A DNA stretch of 64,000 bases. Origin: Vibrio chagasii. Lineage in GTDB: Bacteria > Pseudomonadota > Gammaproteobacteria > Enterobacterales > Vibrionaceae. The translations under genes were made by a program, and so were the position numbers. Positions 42,745-52,711 of the stretch are shown here, in pieces; position 1 is the first letter of the stretch; every line of letters starts with the position of its first letter. The notes under the pieces are model-generated. The model was not told the origin of the DNA and searched no databases. It saw nothing but the letters and a program-made list of their open reading frames with translations. The stretch is from assembly GCF_024347355.1 (NCBI RefSeq), contig NZ_AP025465.1, positions 2,604,001 through 2,668,000 on the forward strand, written 5' to 3'.

Positions 42745-43476
42745 TTAGTCAGCGTCGCTGATTAATGTACCTTCAGTTTCACCCATAACCACGCGACGTA
42801 GTGCGCCTGGCTTATTCATGTTAAATACACGGATTGGCATTTTGTGATCACGTGCTAGCGTAAATGCAGCCAAGTCCATTACTTTAAGCTCTTTCTCAAG
42901 AACTGTGTTGTAAGACAAAGTATCATACAGCTCTGCGTCTGGGTTTGCTACTGGGTCAGCAGTAAATACACCATCTACTTTTGTCGCTTTTAGAACTACG
43001 TCAGCTTCGATTTCGATACCACGTAGACATGCAGCAGAGTCAGTAGTGAAGAATGGGTTACCAGTACCAGCAGAGAAGATCACAACGCGACCTTGACGTA
43101 GTTGGCTGATTGCATCTGCCCAGTTGTAGTCGTCACACACGCCTTTTAGAGGAATTGCAGACATTACACGTGCGTTTACGTAAGCACGGTGCAGAGCATC
43201 ACGCATAGCAAGGCCGTTCATTACTGTTGCAAGCATACCCATGTGGTCGCCAACAACGCGGTTCATGCCAGCTTCAGCAAGACCAGCACCACGGAACAGG
43301 TTACCGCCACCGATAACAACACCAACTTGAACGCCTAGTTCAACCAATTCTTTTACTTCTTGAGCCATACGATCAAGGATCGTTGGGTCAATACCAAAAC
43401 CTTCTTCGCCTTGTAGCGCTTCACCGCTAAGTTTTAACAGAATACGTTGATACGCTGGTTTAGGGTTCGTAGTCAT
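42745..43476 (-). CDS. pyrH: PyrH UMP kinase
   Basis: PyrH phosphorylates UMP to UDP with ATP, is activated by GTP and inhibited by UTP. The 243-residue amino-acid-kinase-fold protein has [43 protein letters not shown], and [19 protein letters not shown]. It lies between tsf and frr. It links the pyrimidine salvage genes uraA and upp to UDP and UTP pools. Confidence 0.97.
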   Translation of the reverse strand: MTTNPKPAYQRILLKLSGEALQGEEGFGIDPTILDRMAQEVKELVELGVQVGVVIGGGNLFRGAGLAEAGMNRVVGDHMGMLATVMNGLAMRDALHRAYVNARVMSAIPLKGVCDDYNWADAISQLRQGRVVIFSAGTGNPFFTTDSAACLRGIEIEADVVLKATKVDGVFTADPVANPDAELYDTLSYNTVLEKELKVMDLAAFTLARDHKMPIRVFNMNKPGALRRVVMGETEGTLISDAD

Positions 43477-43585
43477 GGAGTTTACCTTCCAAAGAGTTGA
43501 TGATTAACAGTCATGGATAAAAACTGAGTAAGTCAGTTTGCATTCATAACCACTAACGTTGCGTTCAAAAATAGTTCACTATTCA

Positions 43586-43622
43586 TAAAAAGACCGCAGC
43601 ATTTGCCACGGTCTTTTTTCAA
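43586..43622. terminator. terminator downstream of tsf
   Basis: AAAAGACCG / CGGTCTTTT with a 13-nt loop lies between tsf and pyrH and is flanked by A/T runs on both sides. It should end most rpsB-tsf transcripts. Confidence 0.85.
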
Positions 43623-43637
43623 ACAATACGCTAAGGA

Positions 43638-44483
43638 TTAACCTTTTTGTACCGCTGCAACTTCGTCAGCGAAGCTCATTTCAGCAGCTTTCTCGATACC
43701 TTCACCAACTTCTAGACGTACGAAGTTAGATACTGCAGCGCCTTTTTCTTTAAGGATTTCGCCAACAGTTTTCTTAGGTTCCATGATGAAAGCTTGACCT
43801 GTTAGAGAGATTTCGCCCGTGAATTTCTTCATACGGCCGATAACCATTTTCTCAGCGATCTCTTGAGGCTTGCCTTCGTTCATAGCGATTTCAACTTGAA
43901 CTTCTTTCTCTTTAGCAACTACGTCTGCTGGTACGTCTTCTGGGTTAACAAACTCAGGACGAGAAGCAGCTACGTGCATAGCAACGTGCTTAAGAGTTTC
44001 AGCTTCGCCTTCACCAGCTACAACAACACCGATTTTCTCACCGTGACGGTAAGAAGCTAGAGCAGCACCTTGTACGTATGCTACACGACGGATGTTGATG
44101 TTTTCGCCGATTTTTGCAACTAGAGCAACGCGAGTTTCTTCGAACTTAGCTTGTAGCTCTTCTACAGAAGCTTGAGTAGCTACTGCGTCAGCTGCTACTT
44201 CTTCTGCGAATGCAGTGAAGCTAGCATCTTTTGCTACGAAGTCAGTTTGGCAGTTAACTTCAAGAAGAACAGCTACACCGTTCTCTTCTTTGATGATGAT
44301 TGCGCCTTCAGCAGCAACGTTACCAGCTTTCTTAGCTGCTTTCGCTGCGCCAGATTTACGCATGTTTTCAATTGCTAGTTCGATGTCAGCGTTTGCTTCT
44401 ACAAGCGCTTTCTTACATTCCATCATGCCAGCGCCAGTGCGCTCGCGAAGTTCTTTAACTAGAGCAGCAGTTACAGTTGCCAT
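43638..44483 (-). CDS. tsf: Tsf elongation factor Ts
   Basis: EF-Ts is the guanine nucleotide exchange factor of EF-Tu. The 281-residue protein begins [27 protein letters not shown], the TGAGMMDCK-like signature, and contains [10 protein letters not shown] and [19 protein letters not shown] in the core. It lies after rpsB and shares its promoter through a hairpin attenuator at about 44,510-44,545. Confidence 0.97.
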   Translation of the reverse strand: MATVTAALVKELRERTGAGMMECKKALVEANADIELAIENMRKSGAAKAAKKAGNVAAEGAIIIKEENGVAVLLEVNCQTDFVAKDASFTAFAEEVAADAVATQASVEELQAKFEETRVALVAKIGENINIRRVAYVQGAALASYRHGEKIGVVVAGEGEAETLKHVAMHVAASRPEFVNPEDVPADVVAKEKEVQVEIAMNEGKPQEIAEKMVIGRMKKFTGEISLTGQAFIMEPKKTVGEILKEKGAAVSNFVRLEVGEGIEKAAEMSFADEVAAVQKG

Positions 44484-44509
44484 TCTCTATTCCTCGGTTG
44501 ATTCGAAAA

Positions 44510-44545
44510 TAAGGTAAAAATCAGGGGCCAAAATGAGGCCCCCGA
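44510..44545. terminator. rpsB-tsf intergenic hairpin (likely attenuator)
   Basis: GGGGCC / GGCCCC around a 7-nt loop (44524-44542) is followed on the minus strand by TGATTTTTACC. A similar partial terminator between rpsB and tsf is known in E. coli and lowers tsf expression relative to rpsB. Confidence 0.75.
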
Positions 44546-44624
44546 TCTAACTATAACTTAGCTTACATTTAATAAAGATTTCAAAATCTATATTAGCTAA
44601 GCCAAGCGTGATTCAGAGCCGCTA

Positions 44625-45356
44625 TTATTCAGCTTCTACAAAACCATCTTTTTCAGCAGCTACAGCAGCAACGTCTTTGTTACGACCTTCTTTAACCGCG
44701 TCTGCAGCAGCGTTTAGGTAAAGCTGTACTGCACGGATTGCATCGTCGTTACCTGGGATAACGAAGTCAACGCCGTCTGGGTTAGAGTTAGTATCAACTA
44801 CAGCGTAAACTGGGATACCTAGGTTGTTTGCTTCTTTAACTGCGATGTGTTCGTGATCAGCATCGATTACGAATAGAGCGTCTGGTAGGCCGCCCATGTT
44901 CTTGATACCACCAAGAGACTTCTCTAGCTTCTCCATTTCACGAGTGCGCATTAGAGCTTCTTTCTTAGTTAGCTTGTCGAAAGTACCGTCTTGAGCTTGC
45001 GCTTCAAGTTCTTTCAGACGCTTGATAGACTGACGAACAGTTTTGTAGTTCGTTAGCATACCGCCTAACCAGCGGTTGTTAACGTAGAACTGGTTGCTGT
45101 TTACAGCAGCTTCTTTAACAGCTTCAGATGCAGCGCGCTTAGTACCAACAAAAAGAACTTTACCTTTCTTCTCACCAACTTTAGCGATTTCTGCTAGAGC
45201 TTCGTTGAACATTGGTACAGTTTTTTCTAGGTTGATGATATGTACTTTGTTACGAGCACCAAAGATGAATGGCTTCATTTTTGGGTTCCAGTAACGAGTT
45301 TGGTGACCGAAGTGAACACCAGCTTTAAGCATATCGCGCATTGATACAGTTGCCAT
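44625..45356 (-). CDS. rpsB: RpsB 30S ribosomal protein S2
   Basis: S2 is the 243-residue protein from ATG 45356 ([19 protein letters not shown]), with GAGGA 9 nt upstream. The longer in-frame start runs through the leader and is rejected. Signatures are [35 protein letters not shown] and [26 protein letters not shown]. It heads the rpsB-tsf operon and is preceded by a structured leader that should give autoregulation by S2, as in E. coli. Confidence 0.98.
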   Translation of the reverse strand: MATVSMRDMLKAGVHFGHQTRYWNPKMKPFIFGARNKVHIINLEKTVPMFNEALAEIAKVGEKKGKVLFVGTKRAASEAVKEAAVNSNQFYVNNRWLGGMLTNYKTVRQSIKRLKELEAQAQDGTFDKLTKKEALMRTREMEKLEKSLGGIKNMGGLPDALFVIDADHEHIAVKEANNLGIPVYAVVDTNSNPDGVDFVIPGNDDAIRAVQLYLNAAADAVKEGRNKDVAAVAAEKDGFVEAE

Positions 45357-45561
45357 TTTAAAATCCTCTATGGGGTTAGGCCTCCACATCCCCCATGAAT
45401 CCGACCCCTAACAACTAACCACTTTTCAGCCGTTATTTGTGTTGTTGAAGCACCCCGGAACATGTGACGGAATGTGTGTGATTTAAAGATATAAGTTAGT
45501 GGATACCAAAGCCTGTTTCGCCAGTTGGAGAAAACAGTCCTGATGTCCGGCGCGCTTTATA
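45357..45561 (-). promoter_or_regulatory. rpsB promoter and S2-type 5' leader
   Basis: About 190 nt lie between a TATAAA -10 box (45556-45561, read on the minus strand) and the rpsB ATG. The -10 box is followed by a GCGCGCC discriminator, typical of stringently controlled ribosomal promoters. I see no good -35 box, but T/A-rich sequence lies upstream. Just before the ribosome-binding site GTTAGG can pair with CCTAAC across a G-rich loop. S2 autoregulation through this leader is known for E. coli; here it is inferred from position and structure. The rest of the rpsB-map spacer (to 45,814) shows only the map promoter region. Confidence 0.6.
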
Positions 45562-45814
45562 CCATATTTTGTCTATCTATGGCTAGAAAAAAATCGAAAA
45601 ATGGCGACTGCTATACTGATCTCTGAAGGTAATTTTCCCCTATAAAATAGTGTCTATATCAAACGGCTTCTGCATCCGTTAGCCGAGCATTATTTAATCA
45701 CGTTAACAGTATCCACCGGTATTGTACGGACATGGTAATGTTGCGCTAAATTGCTGCACTGATAGAATAGTCCCAATATGCACACTTAGGTGCTACCAAA
45801 TTAAGAGATATGCA

Positions 45815-46693
45815 ATGGCTGTAAAAATTAAAACTGCTGAAGAAATTGAAAAAATGCGCGTCGCCGGCAAACTGGCTGCTGAAATTCTAGAGATGATCGA
45901 ACCTCACATCCAAGTAGGTACGACGACAGAAGAGCTAAACCAAATCTGTCATGACTACGCTCTAGAAAGAGGCGCATACTCAGCACCACTTGATTACCAC
46001 GGTTTCCCTAAGTCTATCTGTACGTCTATCAACCACATCGTGTGTCACGGTATTCCGGCATCACAAGACGAAACTGGTAGCACAGGTCAATTTAAGCCTG
46101 CTGTACTTAAAGATGGCGACATCCTTAACGTAGATATCACGGTAATCATCCCTGACGACGAAAATGCAGATCTAAGCACTCGTCCTCAAGGCTACCACGG
46201 TGATACGTCTAAGATGTTCCTTGTGGGTGAAGTTTCACCAGCAAACAAGCGTCTATGTATGGTTGCTCAAGAAGCACTTTACGAAGGCATGCGCCAAGTG
46301 AAGCCGGGTGTTCAACTTGGTCAAATCGGTACGGCTATTGAGAAGTACATCAAGACCAACAACAAGAACAACCCTCGCGCTAAGTTCTCTATTGTTAAAG
46401 ATTACTGTGGTCACGGTATCGGTTCTGAGTTCCACGAAGATCCGCAAGTTGTACACTACAAAAACAACGACCGCACAGTACTGAAAGCGGGCATGTGTTT
46501 CACTATCGAGCCAATGATCAACGCCGGTAAGTTTGGCTGTCGTCTTGATGACGAAGATAGCTGGACAGTGTATACAGCAGACAGCAAGAACTCGGCTCAA
46601 TGGGAGCACACACTAGTCGTAACAGACACGGGTTGTGAAGTTCTAACACTGCGTAGCGATGATACTATTCCACGTATCATGAAAAACGCTTAG
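45815..46693 (+). CDS. map: Map methionine aminopeptidase
   Basis: Map removes the initiator methionine from new proteins. I start at ATG 45815 (MAVKIKTAEEIEKM, 292 residues). The upstream in-frame extension of 31 codons is not protein-like. The metal ligands are visible: D in LNVDITVII, D in YHGDTSKMF, H in CGHGIGSEFHE, E in FTIEPMIN and E in QWEHTL. It is longer than E. coli Map (264) because of inserts such as ASQDETGSTGQFKPAV and NNKNNPRAKFS; I recall this length from other vibrios. It is divergent from rpsB, as in E. coli. Confidence 0.96.
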   Translation: MAVKIKTAEEIEKMRVAGKLAAEILEMIEPHIQVGTTTEELNQICHDYALERGAYSAPLDYHGFPKSICTSINHIVCHGIPASQDETGSTGQFKPAVLKDGDILNVDITVIIPDDENADLSTRPQGYHGDTSKMFLVGEVSPANKRLCMVAQEALYEGMRQVKPGVQLGQIGTAIEKYIKTNNKNNPRAKFSIVKDYCGHGIGSEFHEDPQVVHYKNNDRTVLKAGMCFTIEPMINAGKFGCRLDDEDSWTVYTADSKNSAQWEHTLVVTDTGCEVLTLRSDDTIPRIMKNA

Positions 46694-46720
46694 TTCACTG
46701 AGCTAAACGCATCAAACCTT

Positions 46721-46756
46721 TAAAAATATCCTCGCATTGTCGAGGATATTTTTTAT
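46721..46756 (+). terminator. terminator after map
   Basis: AAAATATCCTCG / CGAGGATATTTT with a CATTGT loop ends in a T run. It lies between map and glnD, so glnD has its own promoter. Confidence 0.9.
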
Positions 46757-46831
46757 CCGCTCAATTTCGATTTTCCACCAGCTTCTGGTAAATTGTTTAA
46801 TATTCTCATTTGCTTGCACGGATAGCAGACT

Positions 46832-49453
46832 ATGCCTTATCAATGCCCTCTTACGTTCAATGACGAACAAATTGAAATCTGCGAATTAAAAAATCAGCTC
46901 GAGATCTTCACGCAGTACCAAAAAAATGAATTTCTAAACCATCATCCTGTCACGGACTTGGTATTGCTCCGCTCTGAATACATGGACTTGTTACTCAGAC
47001 GCTTATGGGAGCATTTCGGTTTTAGCAACCTACCTCATATTTCGCTAGTTGCTGTGGGTGGCTATGGTCGTGGTGAACTTCATCCGCTGTCGGACATTGA
47101 TATCTTAATCGTATCCCAAAAAACATTGCCACCAGCCCTTGGTGAAAAAGTCAGTCAGTTCATCACCTTACTGTGGGATTTAAGGCTCGAAGTTGGCCAC
47201 GCGGTGCGTACCATTGCTGAGTGTATTGATATCGGTTTCGATGATCTAACCGTCGCCACCAACCTACAAGAGTCGCGCTTATTGTGTGGCAGTGAAGATA
47301 CCTTTCAAGAACTTAAGCTGAAGATTCATTCCGATTCCTTTTGGCCAAGTGAGACCTTCTACAAGGCAAAAATTCAAGAACAGAGAGAGCGTCATGCGCG
47401 CTACCACGATACCACTTACAACCTTGAACCTGATATCAAGTCTACGCCAGGCGGTCTACGAGACATCCACACGCTCAGTTGGGTAGCTCGTCGTCACTTC
47501 GGTGCGACCTCTTTACTTGAAATGAGCAAGTACGGCTTCCTTACTGATGCCGAGTATCGCGAGCTCGTAGAATGCCAAGACTTCTTATGGCGCGTTCGCT
47601 TCGCACTGCATATTGAGCTGCGCCGCTACGACAATCGCCTGACGTTTGCCCATCAAGCACAAGTCGCCGAACACCTTGGCTACACAGGCGAAGGCAACCG
47701 CGGTGTCGAGATGATGATGAAGGAGTTTTATCGAACCCTTCGCCGAGTAGCAGAGCTCAATAAAATGCTGCTCAAACTATTCGACCAAGCGATCATTAAT
47801 GGTGGTGAGACAGAAGAAGCTGAGATTCTCGACAATGACTTCCAACGCCGAGGTTCATTGATAGAAGCGCGCAAGCCTGCCCTATTCCAAGCAAGGCCGG
47901 AGACCATTCTCGATATGTTTATCCATATCGCCAATGACTCTTCCATCGAAGGCGTTAGCCCTCCAACATTACGACAACTGCGTACGGCACGTCGCAGGCT
48001 TAACCGCTTCCTGCATACTATCCCAGAAGCGCGTGAGAAGTTTATGACTCTGGTTCGCCACCCCAATGCATTGCACAAAGCATTTAGCTTGATGCACAAA
48101 TTGGGAGTGCTTTCAGCGTATCTACCGCAGTGGAGCCAGATCGTCGGCCAGATGCAATTCGACCTGTTCCATGTTTATACCGTAGATGAGCACAGTATTC
48201 GACTGCTCAAACACATCAATCGCTTTGGTCAAATTGAAAACCACGACAAGCACCCTATCTGTTGTGAAGTCTACCCTCGAGTGCAGAAGAAAGAGCTGCT
48301 GATCCTAGCCGCTATCTTCCACGACATTGGCAAAGGTCGTGGCGGTGATCACTCAGAGATTGGTGCGGTCGAAGCGTACTCTTTCTGTATTGAGCATGGC
48401 TTATCAAAACCAGAAGCCAAGCAAGTGGCGTGGCTAGTACAAAACCACTTGTTGATGTCTGTTACCGCTCAACGTCGCGATATCTACGATCCAGAAGTGA
48501 TAACCGAATTCGCCAAGAAAGTACGTGACGAAGAATCACTAGAGCTGCTGGTTTGCTTAACCGTTGCCGACATCTGTGCAACCAACCCAGAGCTATGGAA
48601 CAGTTGGAAACGAACCCTACTCGCAGAGTTATTCCACTCAACTCAGCGTGCGCTGCGACGCGGCCTAGAAAATCCGGTCGACGTTCGAGACCGTATTCGT
48701 CACAACCAACAAATGGCATCCGCCCTACTGCGCAAAGAAGGCTTCACCGCTCGTGAAATTGAAGTGTTGTGGCAACGCTTTAAAGCCGATTACTTCTTAC
48801 GTCATACCCACAAACAGATTGCATGGCATTGTGAACATCTACTACGCCTAGAAGATCCAAGCCAGCCTTTAGTTTTGATAAGCAAAAAAGCGACACGAGG
48901 CGGAACAGAAGTATTTGTTTACAGCAAAGACCAAGCGGCACTATTTGCCACCGTGGTTGCCGAGCTCGACAGACGTAACTTCAACGTTCATGACGCTCAG
49001 GTTATGGCGAGCAAAGATGGTCATGTTCTGGATACCTTTATCGTGCTAGATCAACATGGCAAGGCAATTGACGAAGCAAGACATAAAGCTGTCGCAAAAC
49101 ATCTGACCCATGTTTTGGCAGATGGCCGTCCAACGAAGATTAAGACACGTCGCACCCCGCGTAACCTACAGCACTTTAAGGTAAAAACTCTGGTTGAGTT
49201 CTTACCAACCAAGAGTAAAAAACGCACCTTGATGGAACTAAGAGCACTCGATACTCCAGGGCTACTGGCACAAGTTGGGGCGACCTTCGCAGAGCTGGGT
49301 ATTAATCTGCATGGCGCTAAAATTACTACCATTGGCGAACGTGCAGAGGATCTGTTTATTCTGACCAGTGACACAGGTGGACGACTTTCTGAAGAGCAAG
49401 AACAGGCGCTCAGAGAGAGGCTAACAGAGCATGTTTCGGAGCTTGCGCCTTAG
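46832..49453 (+). CDS. glnD: GlnD bifunctional uridylyltransferase/uridylyl-removing enzyme
   Basis: GlnD adds UMP to P-II when nitrogen is low and removes it when glutamine is high. The 873-residue protein has the nucleotidyltransferase motif GGYGRGELHPLSDID at 76-90, the HD hydrolase motif in ILAAIFHDIGKGRGGDHSEIG (about residue 495-515), and two C-terminal ACT domains (about 690-770 and 795-870) that bind glutamine. Its substrate GlnB is encoded at 23,572 in this window. A weak hairpin lies downstream. Confidence 0.97.
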   Translation: MPYQCPLTFNDEQIEICELKNQLEIFTQYQKNEFLNHHPVTDLVLLRSEYMDLLLRRLWEHFGFSNLPHISLVAVGGYGRGELHPLSDIDILIVSQKTLPPALGEKVSQFITLLWDLRLEVGHAVRTIAECIDIGFDDLTVATNLQESRLLCGSEDTFQELKLKIHSDSFWPSETFYKAKIQEQRERHARYHDTTYNLEPDIKSTPGGLRDIHTLSWVARRHFGATSLLEMSKYGFLTDAEYRELVECQDFLWRVRFALHIELRRYDNRLTFAHQAQVAEHLGYTGEGNRGVEMMMKEFYRTLRRVAELNKMLLKLFDQAIINGGETEEAEILDNDFQRRGSLIEARKPALFQARPETILDMFIHIANDSSIEGVSPPTLRQLRTARRRLNRFLHTIPEAREKFMTLVRHPNALHKAFSLMHKLGVLSAYLPQWSQIVGQMQFDLFHVYTVDEHSIRLLKHINRFGQIENHDKHPICCEVYPRVQKKELLILAAIFHDIGKGRGGDHSEIGAVEAYSFCIEHGLSKPEAKQVAWLVQNHLLMSVTAQRRDIYDPEVITEFAKKVRDEESLELLVCLTVADICATNPELWNSWKRTLLAELFHSTQRALRRGLENPVDVRDRIRHNQQMASALLRKEGFTAREIEVLWQRFKADYFLRHTHKQIAWHCEHLLRLEDPSQPLVLISKKATRGGTEVFVYSKDQAALFATVVAELDRRNFNVHDAQVMASKDGHVLDTFIVLDQHGKAIDEARHKAVAKHLTHVLADGRPTKIKTRRTPRNLQHFKVKTLVEFLPTKSKKRTLMELRALDTPGLLAQVGATFAELGINLHGAKITTIGERAEDLFILTSDTGGRLSEEQEQALRERLTEHVSELAP

Positions 49454-49495
49454 AACTCGAATGGAGTACAACTCGCTGGTTGAATAACCAAATAA

Positions 49496-49530
49496 GTGTG
49501 GGCAAAGATAGAGAGCGATCTTGCCCACAA
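49496..49530 (+). other. hairpin downstream of glnD
   Basis: GTGGGCAA / TTGCCCAC forms an 8-bp stem with inner AGAT...ATC pairing. No T run follows, so this is not a classic terminator; it may protect the 3' end of the glnD message. Confidence 0.45.
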
Positions 49531-49635
49531 CTTACAATCAATTCACAGATATCAACTATCTAGCTCGTCGTTAGGCTGCTACATTGATTAAGTCAATTAC
49601 ATAAAAGTATTACATTCATAAACTAGAGGTCGCTT

Positions 49636-50019
49636 ATGTATCCAAACCTCACTGGCTTAGGTATCCACGAGCCTAAACAGATTGAACGTTACTCCCTTCG
49701 CCAAGAAGCACACAAAGATATCCTGAAGATTTATTTTCGTAAGCAGAAAGGCGAGCTGTTCGCGAAAAGCGTTAAGTTTAAGTACCCACGACAAGTAAAA
49801 AGTGTGCTTGTTAGCGGTGGCAATAATCAATACAAAGAAGTGACTGAGATTAACCGCAACCTCACGCTTGTGATTGATGAGCTTAATAAAATCACCAAAC
49901 CTACGCCAACCACTGAGACGGATGTAAAACAGAAGATCCTGACCGACCTACGCCATTTAGAGAAGGTTGTGTCTAGTAAGATCGCTGAGATCGAAGCGGA
50001 TCTAGAAAAACTAAAATGA
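49636..50019 (+). CDS. yaeH: YaeH, UPF0325/DUF3461 family protein
   Basis: This 127-residue protein matches E. coli YaeH closely in [44 protein letters not shown] and [22 protein letters not shown]. The function is unknown. E. coli yaeH also lies near glnD, separated by dapD, which is not here. It is monocistronic with its own AGAGG ribosome-binding site and a strong terminator. Confidence 0.92.
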   Translation: MYPNLTGLGIHEPKQIERYSLRQEAHKDILKIYFRKQKGELFAKSVKFKYPRQVKSVLVSGGNNQYKEVTEINRNLTLVIDELNKITKPTPTTETDVKQKILTDLRHLEKVVSSKIAEIEADLEKLK

Positions 50020-50078
50020 TCCCGATGCTAGGCAATTAATGACTATCGTTGGTTGATCGACTCAGGTTATACAGACAA

Positions 50079-50113
50079 CAAAAAGGGCTGATATCACTAT
50101 CAGCCCTTTGTTT
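50079..50113. terminator. terminator between yaeH and truC
   Basis: AAAGGGCTGAT / ATCAGCCCTTT with a 6-nt loop and flanking A and T runs serves both converging genes. Confidence 0.92.
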
Positions 50114-50123
50114 TATCTAACTA

Positions 50124-50873
50124 TTATTTAGACGACCGTGTTTGCGCATCGACTAAATTTGTATCCCAATCAAAGGCTTCAAATAACTGTAGCCAAGTTT
50201 CATCAAGGCTTGCCTTCATCACTAATTCTTCTTTAGTGAAAGGGTGAATAAAGCGCAACTCTGAAGCGTGCAATAACAAACGGTGTGAATCCAAGTTTTC
50301 ACGGAATAGGCGGTTATGCTTACCATCACCATGAGAAGTATCGCCAACAATTGGGTGTCTTAGGTGGGCCATATGACGGCGCAACTGATGTTTACGGCCC
50401 GTCTTCGGCAACATCTCAACTAAGCAGTAACGGCTCGTTGGAAAACGCCCTGTCGAATAGGGTACTTCCACTTTTGCTAACGGTTCATAAGCCGTCACGG
50501 CCTCTTGTGCTTCTTTGTCCTCTTTTGCAAACTTATCCGCAATCTTGTCTAGCTCGACTTTAAGTGGGTAATCAAGCGTATCGCCTTCTTCTATCCAACC
50601 ACGAACAATTGCATGATAAGTCTTTTGCATCTCATGGTTAGCGAACATCGGCATCACATCAGAAGCCACTTCACTTGAGAGTGCGAACACCAATACGCCA
50701 GAAGTCGGCCTATCTAAACGGTGCAATGGGAACACGTGTTGACCAATTTGGTCACGCAGAGTCTGCATCACAAACTGAGTCTCATGTTTATCTAGCCATG
50801 AGCGGTGCACCAGCATTCCTGCAGGCTTATTTACCGCGACAAAGTACTCATCTTGATAAATGATCTCTAACAT
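50124..50873 (-). CDS. truC: TruC tRNA pseudouridine(65) synthase
   Basis: TruC makes pseudouridine 65 in tRNA-Ile and tRNA-Asp. The RluA-type motif HRLDRPTSGVLVFA carries the catalytic aspartate. Start ATG 50873 shares one base with the yqcC stop (TAATG), so translation is coupled; this gives 250 residues. Further conserved parts are LVEMLPKTGRKHQLRRHMAHL and LRHPIVGDTSHGDGKHNRLF. The yqcC-truC order matches E. coli. Confidence 0.94.
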   Translation of the reverse strand: MLEIIYQDEYFVAVNKPAGMLVHRSWLDKHETQFVMQTLRDQIGQHVFPLHRLDRPTSGVLVFALSSEVASDVMPMFANHEMQKTYHAIVRGWIEEGDTLDYPLKVELDKIADKFAKEDKEAQEAVTAYEPLAKVEVPYSTGRFPTSRYCLVEMLPKTGRKHQLRRHMAHLRHPIVGDTSHGDGKHNRLFRENLDSHRLLLHASELRFIHPFTKEELVMKASLDETWLQLFEAFDWDTNLVDAQTRSSK

Positions 50874-51187
50874 TAGGCGCATACCTCATCAATGCTTTGA
50901 ATCGTCACTAGTAGCTCAGCTTTGTCCGCCTCGTTTTTCCATACTTCACCAAAATATGGATGAATAGCAAACCCTTTAGGTAAAGGCATTTTCGCGTCAA
51001 TCATCGCATTGATCTTTACGATGAAGATCCACTGTAGCCACTCTTCGGGTTGAAGTGAATCGATAGCAAAAGGTTCAACGCTTGCCAGAGCTTCATCCGA
51101 CGGTGCAACGCTACTCCACAGAGAGCATTGGCGCATTTGTTGTTCTAATTGTTGAAGTAATGGAGGTAACTTTGTGGCAGCTGTCAT
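50873..51187 (-). CDS. yqcC: YqcC family protein
   Basis: This 104-residue protein matches the YqcC family (DUF446), with the EWLQWIFIVKINAMIDAKMPLP core and GFAIHPYFGEVWK near the end. The structure known for the family is a small helical bundle; the function is unknown. It is coupled to truC by a one-base stop/start overlap, which suggests a link with tRNA modification, but that is inference. Confidence 0.9.
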   Translation of the reverse strand: MTAATKLPPLLQQLEQQMRQCSLWSSVAPSDEALASVEPFAIDSLQPEEWLQWIFIVKINAMIDAKMPLPKGFAIHPYFGEVWKNEADKAELLVTIQSIDEVCA

Positions 51188-51273
51188 TTTTCACCAAGTT
51201 ATTTATCTAGTGACCTTGAAATTGGGGCATAGAGTACCATCTATTGAGGAAAGAAAGTTAGGAGCTTATTACT

Positions 51274-52314
51274 ATGGAAACCATTCACACGCTCACTCAG
51301 TTATTGAAGAATAGCGGTTGCCAATACGATATCTACGATCTCGGTCGTCGTATCCAGAAAATCGACAACACCTTATTCTCAGATGTTGAGCAAGGGAAAC
51401 AGCCGTACCCATTTCCACTTCAGAAACAAGCTCACTTAGCGATCAGCTACTGGAATGAACAGAAGCAGCCATGGATCTGGTTCTTAAAATTCAAACTGGA
51501 TGAAAGAGGTCTACTTAACCAAGCCGATGTAGGTAACTTTTTGAAGTTCGTATTAGAAGCGATGGGCACACGCTTAAGCGGTGAGATCAGCGAAGAGCAA
51601 CAAGAGAAGCTGTCGAACAACCCATACACCTTCAAGCCTTCTGAAGACAAAATGGCGGTATTCCATAGCCAAGTAAGAGCAGAATTAGATCTTGCGACCA
51701 GCCAATACTATGAACATGCTCAACACTACTTCACCGGCGAGTTAGGTTGGGACAATTGGCAGACTGTTGGCCTTCAAGGCATCACTGATATGTGTGCCCG
51801 TCTCGGCAGCCAACAAAACGGTGTCGCGATTCGTAAATCCTTCAATAAGCTTCCTTCTGAGCCACTTTACGCGACATTAGGCGCACTTGAGCACACACAA
51901 ATTAATGACAAGCTGGCTCAACGCTTACAAGAGATGGCCGAGAACGAGATCAACAGCAGCGAACCGGACCTGTTCTTGTTGTCTGCACTGGTGCGTGCCC
52001 TATCAGGTGCAGAGCCAAGCATCACCAATGCAGTGATTAACCAAGTTCTGGCGAGCCCACGCTTAAGTCATCAAGAAGTCCTGATTGGCTTAGCAGGCCG
52101 AAGCTGGCACGCTCTACAAGACCCAGCAATTGCTGAGCAATTCTTGTTGCGCCTCGCACAAACTGGCAATCAAAACCTATTCAACCAGCTATTTGCTGAT
52201 CTAGTGATGATTCCAGCTCTGAGAATGGTATTTTTACCATTGCTGAACTCAAACCCATCTCCAGAATTGGCGAATGCACTGATCGAGTTACAACAAGCTA
52301 CTAAATCTCAGTAA
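51274..52314 (+). CDS. DUF3549 family protein
   Basis: This 346-residue protein begins METIHTLTQLLKNSGCQYDIYDLGRRIQKID. It has no signal peptide or membrane segment and is mostly helical, with a C-terminal half that looks like helical repeats (SALVRALSGAEPSITNAVINQVLASP). It fits DUF3549, found in vibrios and relatives, with no known function. It has GGAG upstream of the ATG. It is divergent from yqcC-truC. Confidence 0.85.
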   Translation: METIHTLTQLLKNSGCQYDIYDLGRRIQKIDNTLFSDVEQGKQPYPFPLQKQAHLAISYWNEQKQPWIWFLKFKLDERGLLNQADVGNFLKFVLEAMGTRLSGEISEEQQEKLSNNPYTFKPSEDKMAVFHSQVRAELDLATSQYYEHAQHYFTGELGWDNWQTVGLQGITDMCARLGSQQNGVAIRKSFNKLPSEPLYATLGALEHTQINDKLAQRLQEMAENEINSSEPDLFLLSALVRALSGAEPSITNAVINQVLASPRLSHQEVLIGLAGRSWHALQDPAIAEQFLLRLAQTGNQNLFNQLFADLVMIPALRMVFLPLLNSNPSPELANALIELQQATKSQ

Positions 52315-52402
52315 TACTTTAGCAACTCGCTGATAAGCATTAATAAAACTGCTTAAAGCTAGGGTTAAATAGGAAGAAAAAGTAAAAGGAAGTATGGATT
52401 AA

Positions 52403-52711
52403 ATGATAGATAACTTATTGGCTATTTTGTTTCTGTGCTTCTTTTGCTTTCTGTTTTGGCAGCAGCGCAGGCAATCTGAGCTTGCGAAAGCTGCCATTGC
52501 GAGAAAGTGTAAAGAGCTCGACTTGCAGCTGTTAAGTGTTGCTTTTAGTGGTCATAAACTGAAGATGCGCCATGAACTCACGACCATTTGGCGCTGGCAC
52601 ACCATTTACCAATTTGAGTTTTCAGCGTTAGGGGATGACTGTTACAAAGGGAAACTGACCATGGTAGGTTTCCGTTCTATGCGGTTTGAGCTACAGCCTC
52701 ATAGAATGTAA
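52403..52711 (+). CDS. DUF3301 family membrane-anchored protein
   Basis: This 102-residue protein has one N-terminal membrane helix (about 3-20, NLLAILFLCFFCFLFWQ) and a basic cytoplasmic domain with WRWHTIYQFEFSALGDDCYKGKLTM, typical of DUF3301. The function is unknown. It lies 88 nt after the DUF3549 gene on the same strand and may share its transcript. Its 3' end overlaps the converging GNAT gene by 35 nt. Confidence 0.85.
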   Translation: MIDNLLAILFLCFFCFLFWQQRRQSELAKAAIARKCKELDLQLLSVAFSGHKLKMRHELTTIWRWHTIYQFEFSALGDDCYKGKLTMVGFRSMRFELQPHRM

